DNA from: an uncultured Flavobacteriaceae bacterium
GTDB lineage: Bacteria; Bacteroidota; Bacteroidia; Flavobacteriales; Flavobacteriaceae
Direction: 5' to 3'
DNA length: 34,441 bases
Assembly (NCBI GenBank): GCA_937136455.1
Contig: CAKZOO010000138.1
Coordinates: forward strand, 1 to 34,441
Under the pieces are notes generated by a model that worked only from the letters and a program-made list of their open reading frames with translations, did not search any database and had not been told where the DNA came from. A program made the translations under genes and the position numbers. Shown here piece after piece: positions 29,579 through 34,441 of this stretch (the first letter of the stretch is position 1; the number at the start of each line of letters is the position of its first letter).

Positions 29579-30057
29579 GCCCCAAATAATTTATTTAATT
29601 CTTCTCTATCGCCACCCCTAGCAATATTCTTTAAAACCTCACTAACCTTGCCACTATTTATATCTTCTTCTTTCAAATAGCTAAAAGTTCTTAAATTTAT
29701 TGGCATTTCTGAATAAAACTCTATATCACTTTGCAAATCTTTGTAAAAAAATAAATGAGTATCGCTTATATTAAGCCTTAATGCTTCTACTATTTCATCT
29801 AAGTTAAAGAAATAATCGGCTACTTCTAATACTCCACCAACCTCATTATTAACCCAGACACCACAACAAACACATTCATTTTCTGGCGTATCATAGCCTA
29901 GTTTCATAATTTCAAAATCCGTGCCATTATCAGCTATTTGCTGCTGTACTCCATTTCTTTTATACCAAGTGATTATTTCGCCACCAAAGTATTTTAATAC
30001 AAACTCACTAACTAGGTTGTTAGTGGTTATTTCCCATTGTTTAATTGTTTTAGTCAT
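29575..30057 (-). CDS. Unknown protein (160 aa)
   Basis: 160 residues. The N-terminal part (TIKQWEITTNNLVSEFVLKY; FGGEIITWYKRNGVQQQIAD) is alpha/beta. ECVCCG at about 81-86 has two adjacent Cys pairs. It follows directly the annealing protein, with an 8-base overlap. It is in the position where an exonuclease partner often sits, but no PD-(D/E)XK pattern is convincing. Confidence 0.62.
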   Translation of the reverse strand: MTKTIKQWEITTNNLVSEFVLKYFGGEIITWYKRNGVQQQIADNGTDFEIMKLGYDTPENECVCCGVWVNNEVGGVLEVADYFFNLDEIVEALRLNISDTHLFFYKDLQSDIEFYSEMPINLRTFSYLKEEDINSGKVSEVLKNIARGGDREELNKLFGA

Positions 30058-30724
30058 TGCTTAACTCCTTTTTAATTAGCTCTTTACACTCAATTATCGT
30101 CTCATATAAATCATTACGATATTTTTTGAGACTATTAATTATTTTAGTATTTTCTTTATCAGTCCAAACCTCCTTCAATTCTTCCAAGCTTGCACAAGAT
30201 TCAAGGGTTGCTTTCAAGCCTATAAAATTATCTTCATTTTGCTGGTTGTAAGTTTCTTGCAATTCCTCATCAGCTATCTTGGCTAGCTTTTCTGAATCAG
30301 AATCAGTATTAGGCAAATCCTCCCCTGCATAAATATACAATCCTAATCCATGCCTAGCTATAGCCTTTGTAATTGCTCTTTGAATAGAAGTATTTACATT
30401 GGTGGATTTAATATTAGCCAAAGGTATAGCTTGGTTTTTGTAATCCATAACTGGCAAATATTCTATTTCTTCAATATCCTTAATGGTAACGCTAACCTCA
30501 ACCCAACAGGTCTTGCCATCAGTATGATATAACCAACCTTGCTCGTTTTTAATTACATTCTTTTTAGCATCAGGGTATCTTTTTTTTAATTCTGTCCAAG
30601 CCCAAGCCCAAGACAAATAATTTAGCCCTGCTTTTTTTTCCACATGCTCTGAAACATTAATCAAGTTTAATTGTTCAAAATAGTTTAACTCTTTAGTTTC
30701 CTTCTTAGTTTCTTTCTTACTCAT
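30050..30724 (-). CDS. Sak3/DUF1071-type single-strand annealing protein
   Basis: 224 residues. The DUF1071/Sak3 signature is clear: AGLNYLSWAWAWTELKKRYP near 33-52, then NVNTSIQRAITKAIARHGLG with LYIYAGEDLP (about 112-141). Proteins of this family pair complementary single strands and serve phage recombination and replication restart. It begins after the leader AATAAAACA. The C-terminal 75 residues are helical and charged, probably for partner binding. Confidence 0.82.
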   Translation of the reverse strand: MSKKETKKETKELNYFEQLNLINVSEHVEKKAGLNYLSWAWAWTELKKRYPDAKKNVIKNEQGWLYHTDGKTCWVEVSVTIKDIEEIEYLPVMDYKNQAIPLANIKSTNVNTSIQRAITKAIARHGLGLYIYAGEDLPNTDSDSEKLAKIADEELQETYNQQNEDNFIGLKATLESCASLEELKEVWTDKENTKIINSLKKYRNDLYETIIECKELIKKELSND

Positions 30725-30728
30725 TGTT

Positions 30729-30785
30729 TTATTTGTTTTTAATTAAATACTCCTCCTCACTGAGGAACCATATTAAATCGTCCAT
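30729..30785 (-). CDS. 18-codon mini-ORF (MDDLIWFLSEEEYLIKNK)
   Basis: ATG 30785-30783 shares a base with the upstream stop (TAATG), and the TAA at 30731-30729 comes 4 bases before the start of the annealing-protein gene. Acidic peptide. Inside it lies a 13-base palindrome (TCCTCA-C-TGAGGA on the plus strand). It is one of a set of gap-filling mini-ORFs. Confidence 0.38.
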   Translation of the reverse strand: MDDLIWFLSEEEYLIKNK

Positions 30786-31057
30786 TACCTATATTGATCA
30801 AAATTAAAATCACGCCTTGCTATTTCTAGCTCTTCCTTTTCTCTATAATAAATCTCATCAATTAAGTTGTTAGCCTTTTCAATTGCTTTAGCGCATAACT
30901 CTTTTTGCCTACCGCAAATATATTCGGCGTAGATTTCTTTAATAAATAAAGTATCAGCTTCAGATTCAGCTTTATAAATTGCTACTGATTCAGTTACATC
31001 TCTTAAAGTTTCACCTTCAAAGCAAGTGTTATCATCTGCATAAAATCTATAATACAT
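30785..31057 (-). CDS. Unknown protein (90 aa)
   Basis: 90 residues from the ATG at 31057, chosen over an upstream start at 31096 because GGGGGTTGAAA precedes it and the longer form would overlap the upstream gene more. Residues 1-20 (MYYRFYADDNTCFEGETLRD) look beta; the rest is helical and acidic. It overlaps the upstream gene by 11 bases. Not recognised. Confidence 0.6.
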   Translation of the reverse strand: MYYRFYADDNTCFEGETLRDVTESVAIYKAESEADTLFIKEIYAEYICGRQKELCAKAIEKANNLIDEIYYREKEELEIARRDFNFDQYR

Positions 31058-31217
31058 TTTCAACCCCCCTTTTTTTCTCAGCCCTTTTCTTAACATTAGT
31101 ATTGATAGAGTTCATCACCTTACAATACATTTCTTTTGCTTCAGGGGTAGTTAAAGTGTGATTAGAAAAAGATTCTATTATCTCCTTTTCTAGTTTTGTG
31201 AAGGTATATTTTTTCAT
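31047..31217 (-). CDS. Small basic protein (56 aa), first gene after a leftward promoter
   Basis: ATG 31217 to TAG 31049-31047, 56 residues, basic (MKKYTFTKLEKEIIESFSNH...). The leader is AAAACAAACA. It lies about 35 bases after the predicted transcript start from the promoter at 31257-31285. It could be a small DNA-binding protein, but the sequence is too short to say. Confidence 0.55.
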   Translation of the reverse strand: MKKYTFTKLEKEIIESFSNHTLTTPEAKEMYCKVMNSINTNVKKRAEKKRGVENVL

Positions 31218-31256
31218 TGTTTGTTTTTTTAATAGTTAAAATTAAGTGGTGAATTA

Positions 31257-31285
31257 AGGATAATATAAGTAACTTATAAAGTCAA
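31257..31285 (-). promoter_or_regulatory. Sigma70-like promoter for the recombination genes
   Basis: On the minus strand TTGACT (31285-31280) and TATCCT (31262-31257) with a 17-bp spacer. The context ATAATCACTTGACTT is nearly the same as the leftward promoter at 1443-1472. It should drive 31217 down to 26424. Confidence 0.72.
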
Positions 31286-31294
31286 GTGATTATT

Positions 31295-31393
31295 TTAATT
31301 TATATTAGTTAATAATAAAATATTAGCTATGACCATTATCATAATGATAAAGTAAATTATTATTTTGTTTAAGAAGTTAATTAATTTTGACAT
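31295..31393 (-). CDS. Small membrane peptide (32 aa)
   Basis: ATG 31393-31391 to TAA 31297-31295. The 32 residues are mostly hydrophobic (IIIYFIIMIMVIANILLL core), a single membrane span. The start is preceded by AAACCAAACA, like other leaders of this genome. It lies just upstream of the promoter at 31257-31285, so it belongs to the transcript from further right. Function unknown. Confidence 0.4.
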   Translation of the reverse strand: MSKLINFLNKIIIYFIIMIMVIANILLLTNIN

Positions 31394-31420
31394 TGTTTGG
31401 TTTGTAGGTTATATTGAAGA

Positions 31421-31454
31421 AGGGGTGGTTTTCGTTCTGTTTTTAGCCACCCCT
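31421..31454. terminator. 8-bp hairpin after the 48-aa gene
   Basis: AGGGGTGG (31421-31428) and CCACCCCT (31447-31454) pair perfectly with an 18-base loop. It begins 4 bases after the stop of the gene at 31459-31605 on the minus strand. The 3' side is TCTTC, not a T-run, so it is a weak terminator or an mRNA-stabilising hairpin. Confidence 0.5.
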
Positions 31455-31458
31455 ATAA

Positions 31459-31605
31459 CTATTTATTAAAACTATACATAGCTTCAACATTTTTCCGTCT
31501 TGAAGCGATAGCCTCTTCAATCATTCTTTCAAATCTTTTGTTTTGATATTGTGAATAGTAATAATCATTGTCGTAATGATTATTATGATAATCGTAATAA
31601 TCCAT
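31459..31605 (-). CDS. Small Tyr/Asn/His/Asp-rich protein (48 aa)
   Basis: ATG 31605-31603 to TAG 31461-31459. The first 20 residues are almost only Tyr, Asn, His and Asp (MDYYDYHNNHYDNDYYYSQY), followed by a basic helix (KRFERMIEEAIASRRKNVEA). A hairpin follows the stop. The odd N-terminus could be a metal-binding or self-associating stretch. Not recognised. Confidence 0.5.
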   Translation of the reverse strand: MDYYDYHNNHYDNDYYYSQYQNKRFERMIEEAIASRRKNVEAMYSFNK

Positions 31606-31651
31606 GTTCTGTTTTTTTAATTTAATATCACAACGAAATGTTGCATTTTCT

Positions 31652-31680
31652 TAATTAAAATACACAGCCTTAATAGTCAA
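31652..31680 (-). promoter_or_regulatory. Possible promoter upstream of the 48-aa gene
   Basis: On the minus strand TTGACT (31680-31675) with TAATTA (31657-31652) 17 bp downstream. The -35 fits well, the -10 poorly. It lies between the 99-aa gene and the Tyr-rich gene. Confidence 0.4.
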
Positions 31681-31684
31681 CCAA

Positions 31685-31984
31685 TTAATTTATTTTGGCA
31701 CTATCCACCTTGTCAATAAATTTATTTACTTCATCTATGTGTTCAAAAATATCATCTGGCAATTGATTAACTAATTCACGAAATCTACCCTCTTCAATAC
31801 ACTTACTTAACATAGCTATATTGGTAATAGACACACTTATTATTGATTCTATAATATTCCCAGATTCTCTTTCGTTACTTAATAATTCATGAGTTGCTTT
31901 AGCGATAGCATCTTGATATTTTTTTACATTTTTGTTTTTCATTTTTTCTAAAAAAGTTGTTAATATTTCCTCAATATGTGTCAT
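31685..31984 (-). CDS. Unknown helical protein after the helicase gene (99 aa)
   Basis: 99 residues, all helical, acidic (MTHIEEILTTFLEKMKNKNV; LVNQLPDDIFEHIDEVNKFI). The start overlaps the helicase stop by 4 bases. It is translated with the helicase, so a helicase-loading or replication accessory role is conceivable. No motif supports it. Confidence 0.6.
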   Translation of the reverse strand: MTHIEEILTTFLEKMKNKNVKKYQDAIAKATHELLSNERESGNIIESIISVSITNIAMLSKCIEEGRFRELVNQLPDDIFEHIDEVNKFIDKVDSAKIN

Positions 31985-33315
31985 AATTCTACAAATCTAG
32001 TAAATTCTTTGTCGAAATTAAAAGTCACCTCACCTAGTCCCCCGTCCCTATTCTTAGCAACAGTAACATAAGCAAGTCCATTAAGCCTCTGCATAGTATC
32101 TCGCCATTCTCTATACTTGGCGGAATTATCATCTTGTGGCTTTTCCATATTCATGTAATATTCAGGTCTAAATACAAACAAAACAGCGTTTGCATCTTGT
32201 TCAATACTTCCGCTATCTCTTAAATCAGAAAGCATGGGCGTTTTATTTTCTCTAGCATGAACAGCCCTTGATAATTGAGAAAGCCCGATGATTACGATTT
32301 TAAATTCCATTGCTATTGCTTTTAGAGTGTTTGTGATTTCAGTTACCCTTTCAACATTTCCATTTTTAGAATTGTGTTTAACAAGTTGAATATAATCAAT
32401 AATAACTAGCTTAGTTTTATCTTTCTTGACCAACCTCTTGACCTCACTTCTTAACTTTTTAAGAGTTAAAAAACCATCATCATTGATTTTAATTGGCAAT
32501 TCTGCTATCTCTTTGACTGCTTTTGTAAAAGCTTCATGTTCATTTTGAGAGGTTAAGTTGTTATATTTAAGCTTGGTTAAGTTGATTGATGCAAGGTTAG
32601 CTACAATCCGCCTAGTGATTTGCTCGTGGTTCATCTCTAAACTAAACAAAGCCACATTCTTATTTTGCTTTGCAACATTAACAGCAATAGTTGTTGCTAG
32701 GGCTGATTTACCCATGCCAGTACCTGCTGCCAAGACAACAAAAGAACCCTCTTCAAACCCAGTTGTTATTTTATCAAGCTGCTTAAACCCAGTGTAAATA
32801 GTCTCAACCTCACGCTCTTGGAAAGTTGCTACCAAGCTGTCTTTAATTGATACCGTCTTATCTTCAAACCTAAAATCCTTAACTTCCTCAAGCCCCCCTA
32901 CAAGCGACTCTTTAATTTCTTGGGCGTTTTTAGAGCCGTCAGATAGGTTTTTGTTCTCTTGCAGTACAAGCCCCCTAATATACCTCTTATCGCTTAAATC
33001 TCGCAGTAATTTGACGGCATTATGAAGATTTAAATTAGGAGTGTCGCAGTTGAGTAACTCATTAAATATATTATCATTAACTTTACCTTTTTCTTCCTTC
33101 AGAAATGATTTAACCCCTACAACTGTTACAGGTAGTCCATTTTTCAAGTTGCTTTCAATGTATTGAAAAAGCTTTTGACTTGCTAATAGTCCGAAGTTAT
33201 CGGCGGTTATCTCATAGTTGAAATACTCATGGTTATACATGATAAAAGCTCTCAAGATGTAGAACTCTACTTCTTGGTTGTAGTTGTTATCTAACATAGC
33301 ATTTATAATTTTCAA
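31981..33315 (-). CDS. DnaB-type replicative helicase
   Basis: 444 residues, the usual DnaB length. The N-terminal helical domain (1-150) is followed by the RecA-like motor: Walker A AAGTGMGKSALA (about 197-208), ALFSLEM (about 222-228), Walker B LVIIDYIQL (about 303-311), GLSQLSR (about 344-350) and LRDSGSIEQDANAV (about 365-378). It is a hexamer that unwinds DNA 5'-3' at the fork. Its start overlaps the initiator gene by 29 bases. No phage polymerase or primase was found, so it probably recruits host enzymes. Confidence 0.93.
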   Translation of the reverse strand: MKIINAMLDNNYNQEVEFYILRAFIMYNHEYFNYEITADNFGLLASQKLFQYIESNLKNGLPVTVVGVKSFLKEEKGKVNDNIFNELLNCDTPNLNLHNAVKLLRDLSDKRYIRGLVLQENKNLSDGSKNAQEIKESLVGGLEEVKDFRFEDKTVSIKDSLVATFQEREVETIYTGFKQLDKITTGFEEGSFVVLAAGTGMGKSALATTIAVNVAKQNKNVALFSLEMNHEQITRRIVANLASINLTKLKYNNLTSQNEHEAFTKAVKEIAELPIKINDDGFLTLKKLRSEVKRLVKKDKTKLVIIDYIQLVKHNSKNGNVERVTEITNTLKAIAMEFKIVIIGLSQLSRAVHARENKTPMLSDLRDSGSIEQDANAVLFVFRPEYYMNMEKPQDDNSAKYREWRDTMQRLNGLAYVTVAKNRDGGLGEVTFNFDKEFTRFVEL

Positions 33316-34045
33316 AGTTATTGCTGTTTTCCTTGTTTCTCTCTAAGTAGCTTTCAAGCTTTGAGAACTTATCTCTTAAACTACTAGCACTTTGGATTAT
33401 TGGGAAATATTCCTTACCATAATTATCATTGATTGCTTGTATTACCCTTTCAACATCTGCCAAAGGATTGCTTCTAACTTTTAGATCAATCTCAATAAGT
33501 CTCTTAAACTCTTTATCCCATCTGGTAGCTTTGATTGTTCTATTGAGTTTAGCTTCCAGAACTGATTTTAATTTCTCTACTAATTCTTGATAGATAGGAT
33601 TTTCTTTTAGTTTAATTTCATTTAATTTAGTTTCATTTAATATGTTTTCATCTAGGTTTTTATCTAGGTTAAGCAAATCAGAACCTACGGGTTTTCCCTT
33701 TTTCTTATTTCCTCGCCCCCCTTTCTGTCCGTTTTTCCTACTTGCTTCTAGTCTTTTCGAGACTTTATCGCCTAGTTGATTTAATGACTTAGAAACCCAA
33801 AATAAACCTATAGGTTTATCCTCTACTTTCTCAAAATAATTTTCTAAAATAAAATCAACTGCTTCTTTTTCCTCCTTTTCAAAGGCAAAAACAAGTCTGT
33901 AAATTTGCTCTATTTTATAGTTTAATCTTAAATTTTCTTGGAAATATAAAACTGATAGATCAATCAATGCCCCCCTTTGCAGCATTGTTAGTTTTCGTGA
34001 CTCTGAAACATAATCACTTAAATAAATAGGTAAATAAATAAACAT
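33287..34045 (-). CDS. Replication initiator protein (DUF1376-type)
   Basis: 252 residues. The N-terminal 100 match the DUF1376 pattern of phage replication initiators: MFIYLPIYLSDYVSESRKLT, MLQRGALIDLSVLYFQEN, FWVSKSLNQLGDKVSKRLEA with the basic RKNGQKGGRGNKKKGK. A repetitive linker (LNETKLNEIKLKEN at about 136-149) is encoded by tandem 15-bp repeats that may be the origin. The C-terminal domain (about 150-235) is helical, like the helicase-contact part of O/DnaD-type proteins. A structured leader precedes it. Confidence 0.8.
   Translation of the reverse strand: MFIYLPIYLSDYVSESRKLTMLQRGALIDLSVLYFQENLRLNYKIEQIYRLVFAFEKEEKEAVDFILENYFEKVEDKPIGLFWVSKSLNQLGDKVSKRLEASRKNGQKGGRGNKKKGKPVGSDLLNLDKNLDENILNETKLNEIKLKENPIYQELVEKLKSVLEAKLNRTIKATRWDKEFKRLIEIDLKVRSNPLADVERVIQAINDNYGKEYFPIIQSASSLRDKFSKLESYLERNKENSNNFENYKCYVR
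33606..33670 (-). repeat. Tandem 15-bp repeats (candidate replication origin)
   Basis: Three 15-base units follow each other at 33606-33620, 33621-33635 and 33636-33650 (plus-strand forms TTTAGTTTAATTTCA, TTTAATTTAGTTTCA, TTTAATATGTTTTCA). Two TCTAGG motifs 12 bp apart follow (33651-33668). They encode the linker of the initiator protein. Lambda-type phages carry iterons in the same place in gene O, so this is the best origin candidate. Confidence 0.55.
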
Positions 34046-34135
34046 ATGTATAACGTGCCCTTTGTAGTTTGGTGGCTAGACAAGGGCACTCACCTAGCCA
34101 TAAAAAAATATTGTCTGTGCCCCGACAACTTCATT
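34046..34135 (-). promoter_or_regulatory. Structured leader (H-type pseudoknot) of the replication initiator gene
   Basis: On the minus strand: stem 1, TGGCTAG (34100-34094) with CTAGCCA (34079-34073); stem 2, GTGCCCTT (34089-34082) inside the stem-1 loop with AAGGGCAC (34062-34055). Connecting loops are 4, 2 and 10 bases, the geometry of an H-type pseudoknot. A further GGGGCAC (34123-34117) could pair with GTGCCC instead, in the loop of a small hairpin TTGTC/GACAA followed by seven T. The only SD-like bases (AAGGG) before the initiator ATG lie in stem 2. Confidence 0.6.
34090..34134 (-). CDS. Leader peptide ORF (MKLSGHRQYFFMAR)
   Basis: ATG 34134-34132 after the leader AACAAAAACA, with TGA at 34092-34090. 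The last three sense codons (ATG GCT AGG) form the 5' strand of pseudoknot stem 1, and the stop lies in the first loop. A ribosome finishing here would open the structure. This arrangement suggests translational control of the initiator gene downstream. Confidence 0.45.
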   Translation of the reverse strand: MKLSGHRQYFFMAR

Positions 34136-34156
34136 GTTTTTGTTAAAAATTAAGGG

Positions 34157-34318
34157 TCAAGAATAATTCTTTTTCCCTTTACCCTTCATTGTTATTCCTG
34201 CTTTCTTCAATAAATCAATCAAGCCTTGATGGCTTAAACTAAGTTTATTAGCTAAATCTTTATTGCTCATAGAATGATATAAATCTTCTAATTCCTTTTT
34301 AGTGATTTTTCTAGTCAT
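34157..34318 (-). CDS. Small HTH-like protein (53 aa), paralogue of the contig-spanning gene
   Basis: ATG 34318-34316 to TGA 34159-34157, 53 residues. KKELEDLYHSMSNKDLANKL, then SLSHQGLIDLLKKAGI, form a helix-turn-helix-like unit of the type seen in short phage proteins. The tail ITMKGKGKK parallels ITMKGRGNK in the gene upstream. It overlaps that gene by 8 bases and lies 22 bases before the leader peptide of the replication genes, so it is a candidate regulator of them. Confidence 0.65.
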   Translation of the reverse strand: MTRKITKKELEDLYHSMSNKDLANKLSLSHQGLIDLLKKAGITMKGKGKKNYS

Positions 34319-34441
34319 CAATTAATATTACCTTTCTAATATGTTTATTTTTGTTGCCTCGCCCCTTCATTGTAATATTTGCAGCCTTTAGATGCTTATA
34401 AAAAGATGCGGTGCATCTTCCTAATTTCTTAGCACCATCAA
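34311..34441 (-). CDS. Small HTH-like protein, C-terminal part (split by contig end)
   Basis: This is the rest of the 68-residue protein that begins at base 153. The part at 34364-34311 is unique, and 34365-34441 is the duplicated end. It ends in TAG at 34313-34311, eight bases past the start of its paralogue (ATG 34318-34316), so the pair is translationally coupled. See the entry at 1-153 for domain content. Confidence 0.7.
   Translation of the reverse strand, partial: DGAKKLGRCTASFYKHLKAANITMKGRGNKNKHIRKVILIDD
34365..34441. repeat. Terminal direct repeat, right copy
   Basis: Exact copy of bases 1-77. Removing one copy gives a circular genome of 34,364 bp. It contains the middle part of a small HTH-like gene that is split between the two ends of the window. 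Confidence 0.93.

Overview
The window is one complete phage genome. The first 77 bases are repeated exactly as the last 77 (1-77 = 34365-34441), and one reading frame runs straight across that junction. The molecule is therefore a circular assembly of about 34,364 bp opened at an arbitrary point. It is A+T-rich. The gene set is that of a short-tailed (podovirus-type) phage: large terminase, head-tail connector portal, scaffold, capsid, T7-like tubular tail proteins A and B, three internal virion proteins and a T7-type tail fibre. No integrase, DNA polymerase, RNA polymerase or tRNA was found. A nested Rz/Rz1-type spanin pair and an M15 endolysin point to a Gram-negative host. Promoters look like host sigma70 sites (TTGACA/TATAAT type). 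The host cannot be named from the sequence.

On the circle there are just two transcription blocks. They diverge at a hub (1404-1612) and converge near 26400. The rightward block (1613-26397) starts with small accessory genes, among them a protein with a 16-fold Cys-x-x repeat. It continues through a structured non-coding stretch (3041-3402), a small HTH/terminase region, TerL, an acetyltransferase-like protein, portal, an ankyrin protein, scaffold, capsid (bracketed by two terminators), tail and ejection proteins and fibre. It ends in a lysis cassette: permuted NlpC/P60-like hydrolase, holin-like membrane proteins, nested spanins, M15 peptidase and a secreted thermonuclease.

The leftward block runs from 1403 through the contig ends down to 26424. 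It carries small regulators (two tandem paralogous HTH-like proteins), a DUF1376-type replication initiator with tandem 15-bp repeats inside its gene, a DnaB-type helicase, a Sak3/DUF1071 annealing protein, a possible NinB-like protein, a protein with an SSB-like acidic tip, a RusA resolvase and several unrecognised small genes. Host polymerase presumably replicates the DNA after phage initiator and helicase load.

The most interesting signal lies directly upstream of the replication initiator. A 14-codon leader ORF ends inside what reads as a textbook H-type RNA pseudoknot (7-bp and 8-bp perfect stems), whose 3' strand holds the only Shine-Dalgarno-like bases before the initiator start. The layout resembles leader-peptide/pseudoknot control of plasmid replication initiators. 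Other notable points are an inverted duplicate leader at the divergent hub, -35 boxes sharing ACTTGAC, many 11-35 codon ORFs that exactly fill gaps between genes through overlapping stop/start codons, and a terminator whose loop carries the -35 box of the capsid promoter.
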